Source: Microbacterium sp. LCT-H2
GTDB taxonomy: Bacteria; Actinomycetota; Actinomycetes; Actinomycetales; Microbacteriaceae
Assembly: GCF_001866135.1 (NCBI RefSeq)
Contig: NZ_MODW01000002.1
Span: 434,001-498,000 of the forward strand
Direction of reading: 5' to 3'
DNA: 64,000 nucleotides
Part shown: positions 1 through 8,476 of the stretch, one piece after another
Numbering within the stretch: the stretch's first letter is position 1
How the letters are laid out: every line of letters starts with the position of its first letter
Notes under the pieces: model-generated
Database searches by the model: none
What the model was told of the DNA's origin: nothing
Seen by the model: the letters and a program-made list of their open reading frames with translations, nothing else
Position numbers and translations under genes: made by a program

Positions 1-91
1 CGTCAGGTTGCCGTTCGATCGGCCGCGGATAAAGAGAGCTCACGCATCAGGCGTCGGGCGCCGCGCAACAAGCAGAGAGGGGATCGAATCT

Positions 92-361
92 ATGGCACTG
101 GAAGCAGACGTCAAGAAGGCGATCATCGAAGAGTACGCGACGCACCCCGGTGACACCGGATCCCCCGAGGTGCAGGCCGCGATGCTGACGCAGCGCATCA
201 AGGACCTCACCGAGCACCTGAAGGAGCACAAGCACGACCACCACTCGCGTCGTGGTCTGTTCCTGCTCGTGGGTCAGCGCCGTCGTCTGCTCGGCTACCT
301 CCAGAGCGTCGACATCGAGCGCTACCGCTCGCTGATCGCACGCCTTGGTCTTCGCCGATAA
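92..361 (+). CDS. rpsO: 30S ribosomal protein S15
   Basis: This is the small-subunit protein that binds the central domain of 16S rRNA early in 30S assembly. The 89 residues match the family's usual length exactly. The basic S15 signature HDHHSRRGL lies at residues 48-56 and is followed by an Arg-rich helix. An in-frame upstream extension exists, but the ATG at 92 gives the canonical N-terminus MALEADVKK and has a purine-rich AGAGAGGGG site upstream, so it is preferred. A strong terminator follows directly, so the gene ends its transcript. In many actinobacteria rpsO sits next to pnp; here pnp is about 16 kb downstream. Identification is secure. Confidence 0.98.
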   Translation: MALEADVKKAIIEEYATHPGDTGSPEVQAAMLTQRIKDLTEHLKEHKHDHHSRRGLFLLVGQRRRLLGYLQSVDIERYRSLIARLGLRR

Positions 362-404
362 GGCACCACGGACCCAGCGTTCAATCGCGCAGAACATTCT
401 TGAG

Positions 405-433
405 AAGGCCGCCCCACGGTGTGGGGCGGCCTT
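405..433. terminator. rpsO intrinsic terminator
   Basis: A perfect 13-bp stem (405-417 with 421-433) closes on a 3-nt loop, directly after rpsO. It also lies beyond the 3' end of the converging oxygenase gene, so it can serve both strands. Confidence 0.85.
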
Positions 434-460
434 CGTCATTTACGCGCGGTGTGGATCCGC

Positions 461-1465
461 TCAGGCGGTCGTCTGCACCAGGTCGGGGTGGTGGATGGCT
501 GCCACGTCGGGGTGCGCCCGCAGGCGGGACTTCATGGCGTTCTCGCCGTAGGTCGCGTGGATCGGATTGCTCGGGTCCTCGGTGACGCCGGTCGCCTCGG
601 CGGCGAGCTCGGCGGGGAGCTCGAGGAGCGGCAGCTGCTGGTCGAGTGCGGGGTTGAAGAAGAACGGGATCGAGATCCGCTCCTCCGGCGCCCGCGGTGA
701 GATCACGCGGTGGTTCGTGGCCTTGAGGTATCCGCCGGTGGCGTACTCCAGCAGCTCGCCGATGTTGACCACGAAGGCGCCGGGCACCGGGGGAGCCGAC
801 ACCCACTCGCCGTCACGCTCGACCTGGAGTCCGCCCTTGCCGGGTTCGACCCAGAGCAGCGTCAGCACACCGGAGTCCTTGTGCGCACCCACCCCCTGCT
901 GCGGCTCCGGCTCGTTCGTGCCCGGGTACCGCACGATCTTGATCAGGGTCGACGGCTCGCGGAACGGCTCGTCGAAGTAGGTCTCCTCCGCTCCGAGGGT
1001 GAGAGCCCAGGCGCGCAGGAGCTTGCGGGCGATCTCGGTCAGGGCGTCGTGCCACTCCGTGACGATCTCCTTCAGCTCCGGCTGCGCGGCGGGCCAGAGG
1101 TTCGGGCCGGTGAGGCGGTTGAAGACGGGCCCACCCTCGACCGGCTCACGTTCGGGGCCGATGTCGATCTGTTCGCGCCAGTCGACCTTGCCCTGGGTCC
1201 GCTCGCCGCCGATCCGGGTGTAGCCCCGGAAGTGCGGGCTGTTGACGTTCTCGATCGCGAGCTTGTCCTCCTCCGGCAGTGCGAAGAAGTCGAGGGCGGC
1301 CTGGTGCAGCCGCGCCTCCAGCTCCGGCGAGATCCCGGTGCCGGTCAGGTAGAAGAAGCCGACGTCGTGGGTGGCCGCGCGGAGGTCGTCGCGGAAGCGC
1401 GCCGCGGCCTCGGGGCCGTCGTCGAGCTGGGACAGGTCGAGGATGGGGAGCGAGAGTTCAGCCAT
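461..1465 (-). CDS. 2-oxoglutarate/Fe(II) oxygenase, isopenicillin N synthase-like
   Basis: This is a non-haem iron oxygenase of the isopenicillin N synthase/DIOX-N superfamily; its substrate cannot be told from sequence. The N-terminal DIOX-N region covers about residues 5-120. The double-stranded beta-helix core carries the iron-binding triad His195-x-Asp197 (in GAHKDSG) and His252 (in NHRV), with the co-substrate motif Arg263-x-Ser265. The 334-residue length is normal and all metal ligands are intact. A -10-like TAGCCT (+ strand 1472-1477) ends 6 nt before the ATG, which supports this start and a leaderless transcript. It stands alone, divergent from efeU. Actinobacterial relatives are usually annotated only as 2OG-Fe(II) oxygenases; true IPNS activity is unlikely because no penam biosynthesis genes are nearby. 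Confidence 0.85.
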   Translation of the reverse strand: MAELSLPILDLSQLDDGPEAAARFRDDLRAATHDVGFFYLTGTGISPELEARLHQAALDFFALPEEDKLAIENVNSPHFRGYTRIGGERTQGKVDWREQIDIGPEREPVEGGPVFNRLTGPNLWPAAQPELKEIVTEWHDALTEIARKLLRAWALTLGAEETYFDEPFREPSTLIKIVRYPGTNEPEPQQGVGAHKDSGVLTLLWVEPGKGGLQVERDGEWVSAPPVPGAFVVNIGELLEYATGGYLKATNHRVISPRAPEERISIPFFFNPALDQQLPLLELPAELAAEATGVTEDPSNPIHATYGENAMKSRLRAHPDVAAIHHPDLVQTTA

Positions 1466-1558
1466 GGACCGAGGCTATGTCGCGGATGAGCCCCGAGGAT
1501 GCTCTGTTGCACTCCATTACTTCGGTCTGCGGTGTCGGGCGAGGGTCGGTCGCAGTGC

Positions 1559-1591
1559 TATAGTCTCGGTGGTAAGGGATGCCTTACCTCA
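1559..1591 (+). promoter_or_regulatory. efeUOB promoter with DtxR/IdeR-type iron box
   Basis: A -10-like TATAGT sits at 1559-1564. The 19-mer at 1573-1591, TAAGGGATGCCTTACCTCA, matches the iron-box consensus TWAGGTWAGSCTWACCTWA at 16 of 19 positions by hand count, with an almost perfect right half. It would lie over the transcription start, where an iron-loaded DtxR-family repressor would block transcription. Its position before an iron-uptake operon supports the call. Confidence 0.75.
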
Positions 1592-1617
1592 GTCGCCCGT
1601 CAGAGAGTGTGTCTCCC

Positions 1618-2556
1618 GTGCTCGCCACTTTCCTCATCGGACTCCGCGAGGGTCTCGAAGCCGCGCTCGTCGTCGGCATCCTCGTCGCCTACCTCCGCCG
1701 GCTCGGGCGTCGCGACGCGCTGCCGCGGATGTGGGCGGGCGTCGGCCTCGCGATCGCTCTCGCCTTGGGCATCGGGGCGGTCCTGACCTTCGGGGCCTAC
1801 GAACTGACCTTCCAGGCCCAGGAACTGATCGGCGGCGGTCTCTCGCTGGTCGCGGTGGCGATGGTGACGTGGATGATCTTCTGGATGCAGCGCGCCGGCC
1901 GCACCATGAAGGCGACGCTCGAGGGCGGCATCGACCGGGCGCTGACGGCCGGCGGACTCTGGGCGCTCGTCGCGATCGGCTTTGTGTCCGTCGCTCGCGA
2001 GGGCATCGAGACGACCCTGCTGCTGTGGTCGATGGTGCAGTCCTTCGGCGACGCCCCCTCGGCCCTCCTCGGCGCGCTCCTGGGACTCTCCGTGGCCGTC
2101 GTGCTCGGCTGGCTCATCTCCCGCGGGGCGCTGCGCCTGGATCTGCGGCGCTTCTTCGCCTGGACGGGAGGCTTCCTCGTGATCGTCGCGGCCGGCGTCC
2201 TCGCCTACGCGCTGATGGATCTGCAGGAGGCGGGCGCGCTTCCCGGCCCGTTCACCGCCGCCGCTCCGCTCGACCCGGTCACCGGCGCCGTCGCCGTGGG
2301 CGCGGCCGGCTTCCCGTTCGGCTGGGCGTTCGACGTGTCGGCGGCGATCGCTCCCGGCGGCGCGCTGGCCTCCGTCCTGCAGGCCACGGTCGGCTTCATG
2401 CCTGCCATGACCTGGCTGCAGGTGCTCGCCTGGGGCCTCTACCTCCTCGTCGTGGGCGGGCTCTACCTCCGCGGCCTTCGCTCGGCACGCCCTTCGACGC
2501 GCGGCGCCTCGGCCGCCACCCCGACCTCCTCCCTCACACAGCAAGGAGCAGCATGA
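1618..2556 (+). CDS. efeU: EfeU/FTR1-family iron permease
   Basis: This is the membrane permease of the EfeUOB elemental-iron uptake system, homologous to yeast Ftr1. The two REGxE iron-translocation motifs are present: REGLE at residues 10-14 and REGIE at 127-131, each in a transmembrane helix. About seven hydrophobic helices are visible in 312 residues. GTG at 1618 was chosen because it gives the family N-terminus LATFLIGLREGLEAAL; an ATG at 1579 would start inside the iron box. The gene overlaps efeO by 4 nt (ATGA), so the two are translationally coupled. Regulation by iron through the upstream box is likely. Confidence 0.95.
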   Translation: MLATFLIGLREGLEAALVVGILVAYLRRLGRRDALPRMWAGVGLAIALALGIGAVLTFGAYELTFQAQELIGGGLSLVAVAMVTWMIFWMQRAGRTMKATLEGGIDRALTAGGLWALVAIGFVSVAREGIETTLLLWSMVQSFGDAPSALLGALLGLSVAVVLGWLISRGALRLDLRRFFAWTGGFLVIVAAGVLAYALMDLQEAGALPGPFTAAAPLDPVTGAVAVGAAGFPFGWAFDVSAAIAPGGALASVLQATVGFMPAMTWLQVLAWGLYLLVVGGLYLRGLRSARPSTRGASAATPTSSLTQQGAA

Positions 2557-3785
2557 TCACCTCGCACCGGGTCCTCGCCGCGGCCGCCGCCGCTGGTACC
2601 GCCGTCCTCCTCCTCAGCGGCTGCGTCGCGAAGAGCGACGCCGCGGCGACCGGGGCGTTCGACGTGTCGTCCACCGACACCGATTGCGCCGTCTCGGGCT
2701 CCACCGCGAAGAGCGGCACGTTGACGTTCGACGTGAAGAACGACACCGACCAGGTCTCCGAGTTTTACCTGCTGGCCGAGGACGGTCTGCGCATCGTGGG
2801 CGAGGTGGAGAACATCGCCCCGGCCGCGTCCCGCACACTGACGGTCGTCGCGCAGCCCGGAGACTACTTCACGCTCTGCAAGCCGGGCATGGTCGGCGAC
2901 GGGGTCGGCCGGGCCTCTTTCACGGTGACCGGAGACCGGGTGGCGGTGGACGGCCCTGATGCCGAGCAGAAGCAGAAGGCCGTCGATCTCTACGGGGCTT
3001 TCGTGAAGGATCAGGTCGGGCAGCTCGTACCGGCCGTGGAAGACCTCGTGGCCGCGTACGAGTCCGGTGACGACGAGGCCGCGCGCACGCTCTTCCCGCA
3101 GACGAGGGCCTTCTACGAGCGCATCGAGCCCGTCGCCGAGGCGCTCGGGGACCTCGACCCGCGGATCGACTTCCGAGAGGTCGATGCGGTCGCGGAGGGG
3201 CTGGACTGGACCGGCTTCCACCGCATCGAGAAGGACCTCTGGGTGCCGGCGAAGGACGCGTTGAACGCCGACGGCGAGACGCCGGCGTGGCAGGACTGGG
3301 CGCCGTCCACGCCGGCGGAGCGTGCCGACTACGGCGACCTGCTGCTGGCCGACGTGCAGGAGCTGTACGACTACGTGCACTCGGACGACTTCACCACCGC
3401 GCTGGCTGACCAGGGGATCGGCGGCATCTCCAACGGCGCGATCGCGCTGCTCGACGAGGTGGCCACGGGCAAGATCTCCGGCGAGGAGGACTGGTGGTCC
3501 GGCACGGACCTCTTCGACTTCGCCGCGAACGTGGAGGGCTCCAAGATGGCCTTCTCGCTCGTGCAGGACTTCGCCGCAGCACAGGGCGACGACGGTAAAG
3601 CGCTCGTCGCCGAGATCGAGAACGGCTACGCCGCCCTCGAGAAGTCCCTCGCCGCGCACGGCTCGCTCGCAGAGGGCTTCGTCGGCTACGGCGAGCTGAC
3701 CGAAGCCGACAAGCGCGAGTTCACCGACCTCATCAACGCGCTCGCCGAGCCGCTCTCGCAGCTCACCGGCACGGTGCTCGACTGA
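2553..3785 (+). CDS. efeO: EfeO iron-uptake lipoprotein (cupredoxin + M75 domain)
   Basis: This is the extracytoplasmic iron-binding component of EfeUOB. The 410-residue protein starts with a lipoprotein signal whose lipobox LLSGC places the lipidated cysteine at residue 24. A cupredoxin-like beta domain covers about 40-130, and an alpha-helical M75/imelysin-type domain covers 140-405 with the HxxE-type motif HRIE at 223-226. The start ATG at 2553 has an AAGGAG site and overlaps the efeU stop. efeB follows 25 nt later, giving the order U-O-B as in Escherichia coli and Bacillus. EfeO probably passes iron to EfeU. Confidence 0.95.
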   Translation: MITSHRVLAAAAAAGTAVLLLSGCVAKSDAAATGAFDVSSTDTDCAVSGSTAKSGTLTFDVKNDTDQVSEFYLLAEDGLRIVGEVENIAPAASRTLTVVAQPGDYFTLCKPGMVGDGVGRASFTVTGDRVAVDGPDAEQKQKAVDLYGAFVKDQVGQLVPAVEDLVAAYESGDDEAARTLFPQTRAFYERIEPVAEALGDLDPRIDFREVDAVAEGLDWTGFHRIEKDLWVPAKDALNADGETPAWQDWAPSTPAERADYGDLLLADVQELYDYVHSDDFTTALADQGIGGISNGAIALLDEVATGKISGEEDWWSGTDLFDFAANVEGSKMAFSLVQDFAAAQGDDGKALVAEIENGYAALEKSLAAHGSLAEGFVGYGELTEADKREFTDLINALAEPLSQLTGTVLD

Positions 3786-3810
3786 CGACGGCCCACGGAG
3801 GAGCACGGAC

Positions 3811-5115
3811 GTGAACGAGTCGGAATCTGGCGCCCGGGAGGCGCCGGCGCCCCTGCCGTCGGAGCCCTCCGGCGGCGGCCTCAGCCGCCGCGGGCTGCTC
3901 GGGCTGGCCGTCGGCGGTGGCGTCGCCGGACTGGCCGTCGGGCTGGGGGCCGGGACGGCCGGCGGCGTGGCGCTCGGACGCGCACGAGCCGCGGAGGAGG
4001 CCGAGTCGCGGTACGAGTTCTTCGGCACGCACCAGGCGGGCATCACGACGCCCGTGCAGGACCACCTGCACTTCGCGAGCTTCGACATGATGCCCCGCAC
4101 CGACAGGGACGACCTCCTCTCCCTGCTGCAGGACTGGTCCTACGCGGCGGCGCGGATGACGCAGGGGCTGGAGGTGAGTGCGAGCGGCGCGGTGAACGGT
4201 TCCGCCGACGCGCCCCCGGACGATACGGGGGAGGCGCTGGGGCTCCCCGCCGCGGGCCTGACTCTCACGTTCGGCTTCGGGCCGGGGCTGTTCGAGAACG
4301 AGGACGGCGATCGCTACGGTCTGGCCGCTCGGCGGCCGCCCGGTCTCGAACGGCTCCCCGCCTTCCTCGGGGATGATCTCGACCCCGAAGCGTCGCACGG
4401 CGACCTGTGCATCCAGGCTTGTGCCGACGACCCCCAAGTCGCGGTACACGCGATCCGCAACCTCAGCCGCATCGCGTTCGGACGGGCCCGCCTGCGCTGG
4501 TCGCAGCTCGGATTCGGCAAGACCTCGCGCACGACGGCAAGCCAGGCCACACCCCGCAACCTCTTCGGCTTCAAGGACGGCACGGCCAACATCCTCGCCG
4601 ACGATACCGCGGCGCTCGCCGACCACGTCTGGGTCGCCGACGCTGACGAGCCGTCCTGGATGGCGGGCGGTTCGTATCTGGTCGCCCGGAAGATCGCCAT
4701 GCTCATCGAGACGTGGGATCGGGTGCGCCTCGCGGAGCAGGACACGATCATCGGACGGGACAAGGGGGTGGGGGCGCCGCTCTCCGGAGGGGACGAGTTC
4801 ACGCCACCGGACTTCCATGGCACGACGATCGATGCGAACAGTCACGTCCGGCTCGCGCATCCCGAGCAGAACGACGGCATCCGCATCCTGCGCCGCGGCT
4901 ACAACTACGTCGACGGCAACAACACTCTGGGGCGCCTGGACGCGGGGCTGTTCTTCCTGTCCTACCAGCGTGATCCCGCGCAGTTCATCAGCCTGCAGCG
5001 ACGGCTGTCGATCGACCGTCTGAACGAGTACATCCGTCACGTGGGCTCAGGGATCTGGGCCATCCCGCCGGGAGCGCGCCCGGGTTCGTACGTGGGGGCG
5101 GAGCTGTTCGCCTGA
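3811..5115 (+). CDS. efeB: EfeB dye-decolourising (DyP) haem peroxidase, Tat-exported
   Basis: This is the haem peroxidase of the EfeUOB system, thought to oxidise ferrous iron or act on haem at the cell surface. A twin-arginine signal is visible near residues 25-50 (SRRGLLGLAVGGG then a hydrophobic run). The DyP hallmark GFKDGTAN lies at about 253-260 with distal Asp256, and the probable proximal haem ligand is the His at about 345 in the SHVRLAHP segment. The 434 residues match EfeB length. The GTG start at 3811 follows an ACGGAGGAGC site. It is the last gene of the operon and converges on the serine hydrolase gene with only 7 nt between them; no terminator hairpin is obvious there. Confidence 0.95.
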   Translation: MNESESGAREAPAPLPSEPSGGGLSRRGLLGLAVGGGVAGLAVGLGAGTAGGVALGRARAAEEAESRYEFFGTHQAGITTPVQDHLHFASFDMMPRTDRDDLLSLLQDWSYAAARMTQGLEVSASGAVNGSADAPPDDTGEALGLPAAGLTLTFGFGPGLFENEDGDRYGLAARRPPGLERLPAFLGDDLDPEASHGDLCIQACADDPQVAVHAIRNLSRIAFGRARLRWSQLGFGKTSRTTASQATPRNLFGFKDGTANILADDTAALADHVWVADADEPSWMAGGSYLVARKIAMLIETWDRVRLAEQDTIIGRDKGVGAPLSGGDEFTPPDFHGTTIDANSHVRLAHPEQNDGIRILRRGYNYVDGNNTLGRLDAGLFFLSYQRDPAQFISLQRRLSIDRLNEYIRHVGSGIWAIPPGARPGSYVGAELFA

Positions 5116-5122
5116 GCAGGAC

Positions 5123-6010
5123 TCAGGGGGAGACCGCGACCTCTTCGAGGACAGCGACGATCGCGGCCGCGAAGGCGTCTGCCCCGGCGTGATCGTGCGC
5201 CGTGGCGGTCACGACGGCGTCGCCGAGGAAGAGGAGGAGCTGGCCATGGGCTCCGTGCAGCCGCCACGCCCGCCCCGGACCCTGCCAGCCCGCGAGCGCA
5301 TAGCGGTCGTAGCCCGGGTTGACGCCCGCGACGACGCCGTGCTCGTGCATGGCGTCGATCCACTCCGGGGCGACGAGTCGACGTCCCTGCCAAGAACCGC
5401 GATCACGGATGAGCATCCCCAGGCGCGCGACCTCCTCGGTGCGGAGCGGCAGGCCGCCACCCGCCTCGATGCGGCCGTTCGGGCATCGCGACCAGCCCAC
5501 GTCCTCGATGCCGAGCGGGGCGAAGAGGCGCGTCGAGAGGTAGTCGCCGACGTCGCCCACGCGGGCCGAGAGAGCGGTCATCGCGGTGTAGGTGCTCGCG
5601 TTGGAGTACTGGAACACCCGCCCCCGCGATGGCCGTCGCAGGAACTCCCGTGCCAGATCCGGCCAGTCCGTCATCAGCGTCTCGGACCACGGCAGGTCGA
5701 TGCCGCTCGACATCGACAGCAGATGACGCAGGGTGACGCGAGCGACGCCCTCGCCGAGTTCGTGCTCCGGAAGGAGGGTGGCGACGGTGTCGTCCAGGTG
5801 GATCAGTCCGTCGTCGGCGGCGAGGGCGGCGGCCAGCACGCAGACGCCCTTCGCGATGGAGTGCACGTCCTCCCGGACGTCGGGCGTCCAACGGTGACCT
5901 GCGGTGTCGTCGCCGATGCGCACGTGGAGCCCGTGCGCGGCGAACCCCTGGGAGTCGGCGATCGCCACGAGCCGGTCCCGGACCTCGGACGCGGGGTGGG
6001 CGGCTGTCAT
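5123..6010 (-). CDS. serine hydrolase, class C beta-lactamase/PBP-like
   Basis: This is a cytoplasmic-looking member of the beta-lactamase (class C)/penicillin-binding-protein-like fold; no signal peptide is visible. The nucleophile motif SxxK is SIAKG at residues 51-55 and YxN is YSN at 136-138. The third, KTG-like, motif appears as AHG near residues 255-257, a variant seen in esterase-like relatives. Its 295 residues suit an esterase or peptidase rather than a secreted beta-lactamase. The ATG at 6010 overlaps the stop of the upstream acyltransferase by 4 nt, so the two proteins are coupled. A role in removing or modifying groups on the acyltransferase product is plausible but is inference. 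Confidence 0.8.
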   Translation of the reverse strand: MTAAHPASEVRDRLVAIADSQGFAAHGLHVRIGDDTAGHRWTPDVREDVHSIAKGVCVLAAALAADDGLIHLDDTVATLLPEHELGEGVARVTLRHLLSMSSGIDLPWSETLMTDWPDLAREFLRRPSRGRVFQYSNASTYTAMTALSARVGDVGDYLSTRLFAPLGIEDVGWSRCPNGRIEAGGGLPLRTEEVARLGMLIRDRGSWQGRRLVAPEWIDAMHEHGVVAGVNPGYDRYALAGWQGPGRAWRLHGAHGQLLLFLGDAVVTATAHDHAGADAFAAAIVAVLEEVAVSP

Positions 6011-7137
6011 CGCGGACGCCGGGAGCCGGTGGGATCGTTCCGGCGGCCTTCCCGCGAGGCGAGCTCGGGGTCGGCGAACAGCCACCGCGGCCGCGGCTCC
6101 ACGAGCGGACGGAACACCCGCCGCACGGGCTTGGTGGCGAGCAGCAGCGCGAGGACCACCGACAGCGCCGTGACCGCAGGCAGCCAGAACCAGGTCGGCT
6201 CGAGATCGCGCAGCACGCCGCTCTCCCGGAACGGGTAGAGCACGAAGGAGTGCAGGAGGTAGACGTACATCGTGTACTGGCCGAACGTGGTCCACCAGTA
6301 GGAGCCGCGGGGGATGAGGGCGAAGAAGGCGGCGCACAGCACGACAGCCAGCAGCATGAGCAGGATGCGGATGCCACCGGCCCACCACTGGTCGCCGACG
6401 AGATCGACGTAGGAGTCTTCGTAGAACAGCCAGTGCCGCAGGTCGACCGTCTGCCACAGCGGCAGCCAGTTCCACGCCGCCCATCCGGCCGTGCCGAGGA
6501 CGACGAGCGCGAGGACGCGGCTCCACCACGGGCGGACGTCGAGGAGGCGGAGGCGGTCGACGACGTTTCGCTCCCGGAGCCACCAGCCCAGGGTGAAGAA
6601 CGGCAGCAAGCCCAGGGTCCGGGAGAGCGAGAACGTGCTGTCGACGTTCGGGAGGTAGCCGGCGCCGACCGAGATCACGACCGTCCACAGCAGCGGCCAG
6701 CGCAGCAGCGCGAGGTAGGGGAGGACGAGACGGAAGATCCCGAGCGCGAGGAGGAACCAGAGCGTCCAACTGGGCTGGGTCGGATTCGGGGTGGTCTCTC
6801 CCTCCACGAGCCACTTCGTGAGCGTCCAGAGCGCCTCGAAGATGACGTAGGGGAGGATGATGTCGGTGATGACGCGGGCCATCTGCGTCCGGGTGGGGGA
6901 GCCCGACTTGGAGAAGTAGCCCGAGATGATGGCGAACGCCGGCATATGGAACGCGTACAGCGCCAGGTAGAGGGCGAAGGCGATGTCCGAGTCGTAGCTG
7001 AGGCGCTGGATGGCGTGCCCCAACACCACGAGGACGATGCAGGCGTATCGCGCGTTGTCCCAGAAGGGCACGCGTCGGCGTTTGCGGGCGACCGGCCCTG
7101 TGTGGGGCCCCGTCGTCCCGACTCCGGTGGTGCTCAT
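6007..7137 (-). CDS. integral-membrane acyltransferase (Acyltransf_3 family)
   Basis: This is a multi-pass membrane acyltransferase of the OafA/fucose 4-O-acetylase-like family, which transfers acetyl or other acyl groups to surface sugars. About ten hydrophobic helices span residues 28-350. The N-terminus carries the family pattern RVPFWDNARYACIVLVVLGH with the likely catalytic His in the first helix, and a conserved SGYFSK loop lies near residue 75. A -10-like TAGCCT (+ strand 7144-7149) ends 6 nt before the ATG, supporting this start. It shares a 4-nt overlap with the downstream serine hydrolase. The acceptor molecule cannot be predicted from sequence. Confidence 0.85.
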   Translation of the reverse strand: MSTTGVGTTGPHTGPVARKRRRVPFWDNARYACIVLVVLGHAIQRLSYDSDIAFALYLALYAFHMPAFAIISGYFSKSGSPTRTQMARVITDIILPYVIFEALWTLTKWLVEGETTPNPTQPSWTLWFLLALGIFRLVLPYLALLRWPLLWTVVISVGAGYLPNVDSTFSLSRTLGLLPFFTLGWWLRERNVVDRLRLLDVRPWWSRVLALVVLGTAGWAAWNWLPLWQTVDLRHWLFYEDSYVDLVGDQWWAGGIRILLMLLAVVLCAAFFALIPRGSYWWTTFGQYTMYVYLLHSFVLYPFRESGVLRDLEPTWFWLPAVTALSVVLALLLATKPVRRVFRPLVEPRPRWLFADPELASREGRRNDPTGSRRPR

Positions 7138-7192
7138 TCTCCGAGGCTACCGGCCGGGAATAAAGTTGCCCTGCACGCGTTGACCCAATTAC

Positions 7193-7225
7193 ATTCAAAT
7201 GAATAGAACCGGATGTCCGACATCC
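7193..7225. promoter_or_regulatory. two palindromes before the LLM oxidoreductase
   Basis: ATTCA-aa-TGAAT lies at 7193-7204 and the perfect GGATGTC-c-GACATCC at 7211-7225. Both sit between the divergent acyltransferase and LLM genes, downstream of a TTGACC element at 7180-7185. They look like operator half-site pairs; no cognate regulator is encoded next to them. Confidence 0.5.
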
Positions 7226-7248
7226 GATTCGGAGAACACGGAGCAATC

Positions 7249-8475
7249 ATGAGCGAGCAGTCAGGCGCGCAGGCGATGCAGTTCGGCATCATGTCGGTCA
7301 GCGACATCACCCGCGACCCCACCACGGGAGTCACCCCCAGCGAGCAGGAGCGGATCAAGGCGACGCTGGCCATCGCCACGCATGCCGAGGAGGTCGGCCT
7401 CGACGTCTTCGCCATCGGCGAGCACCACAACCCGCCCTTCTGGTCGTCCAGCCCCACGACGTTCCTCGCCGCGCTCGCCGCCCAGACCGAACGCCTCATC
7501 GTCTCGACCTCGACGACGCTGATCACGACGAACGACCCGGTGCGCATCGCCGAGGAGTACGCGATGCTGCAGCACGTCTCGGACGGCCGCATGGACCTCA
7601 TGCTGGGCCGCGGCAACACCGGGCCGGTGTACCCGTGGTTCGGGCAGGACATCCGTCAGGGCCTGCCGCTCGCGATCGAGAACTACGCGCTGCTGCACAA
7701 GCTGTGGCGTGAGGACGTCGTCGACTGGGAGGGCAAGTTCCGCACCCCGCTGCAGGGCTTCACCTCCACGCCCCGTCCCCTCGACGGCATCGCCCCGTTC
7801 GTGTGGCACGGTTCGATCCGCACACCGGAGATCGCGGAGCAGGCCGCGTACTACGGCGATGGATTTTTCGCGAACAACATCTTCTGGCCGAAGGAGCACT
7901 ACCAGCGCCTCATCGAGCTGTACCGTCAGCGCTTCGAGCACTACGGCCACGGCACGCGCGAGCAGGCGATCGTCGGTCTCGGCGGCCAGGTGTTCATGGC
8001 CGCGAAGTCGCAGGACGCGGTGAACCAGTTCCGCCCGTACTTCGACAACGCGCCCGTCTACGGTCACGGCCCCAGCATGGAGGACTTCACCGAGATGACC
8101 CCGTTGACCGTGGGATCGCCGCAGCAGGTGATCGACCGGTATGCGGCGATGCGCGAGCACTACGGCGACTACCAGCGCCAGCTGTTCCTCATCGACCACG
8201 CGGGTCTGCCGCTGAAGACGGTCCTCGAGCAGCTCGACATCCTCGGTTCCGAGGTCGTGCCGGTGCTTCGCAAGGAACTCGCGAAGGACCGCCCGGCCAC
8301 GGTGCCCGACGCGCCGACCCATGCCGCGCGCGTGCAGGCGACGTACGGAGACGGGCCCACCCGGCAGGCGCGCCCCGGTGCGAACCGCGGAGACAACCTC
8401 ACCGGGGATTCGCCCTACCAGGACACGCCGGCGCCCGCGGGTGCCGCCTTCGGACTCGGCCGGAAGGAGGCCTGA
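7249..8475 (+). CDS. LLM-class flavin-dependent oxidoreductase (CE1758 type)
   Basis: This is a luciferase-like monooxygenase that uses reduced FMN from a partner reductase; its substrate is unknown. The TIM-barrel runs through about residues 10-330. Conserved segments GEHHNPP, STSTTLITTNDP and LMLGRGNTGPVYPWFGQD are typical of the group labelled LLM flavin-dependent oxidoreductase, CE1758 family. ATG 7249 has GGAG at 7240-7243; an in-frame ATG at 7213 lies inside a palindrome and lacks a ribosome site, so it was rejected. The FMN reductase gene starts 1 nt after the stop, and partners of this CE1758/CE1759 type are usually encoded together. The 408-residue length is normal. Confidence 0.9.
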   Translation: MSEQSGAQAMQFGIMSVSDITRDPTTGVTPSEQERIKATLAIATHAEEVGLDVFAIGEHHNPPFWSSSPTTFLAALAAQTERLIVSTSTTLITTNDPVRIAEEYAMLQHVSDGRMDLMLGRGNTGPVYPWFGQDIRQGLPLAIENYALLHKLWREDVVDWEGKFRTPLQGFTSTPRPLDGIAPFVWHGSIRTPEIAEQAAYYGDGFFANNIFWPKEHYQRLIELYRQRFEHYGHGTREQAIVGLGGQVFMAAKSQDAVNQFRPYFDNAPVYGHGPSMEDFTEMTPLTVGSPQQVIDRYAAMREHYGDYQRQLFLIDHAGLPLKTVLEQLDILGSEVVPVLRKELAKDRPATVPDAPTHAARVQATYGDGPTRQARPGANRGDNLTGDSPYQDTPAPAGAAFGLGRKEA

Positions 8476-8476
8476 C

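Noticed and set aside
461..1465. True isopenicillin N synthase (beta-lactam biosynthesis)
   Set aside because: Only the oxygenase fold and iron ligands are supported; no ACV synthetase or other beta-lactam gene is nearby.
7213..7248. Upstream ATG (7213) for the LLM oxidoreductase
   Set aside because: It falls inside a perfect palindrome and has no ribosome site; ATG 7249 has GGAG at the right spacing.
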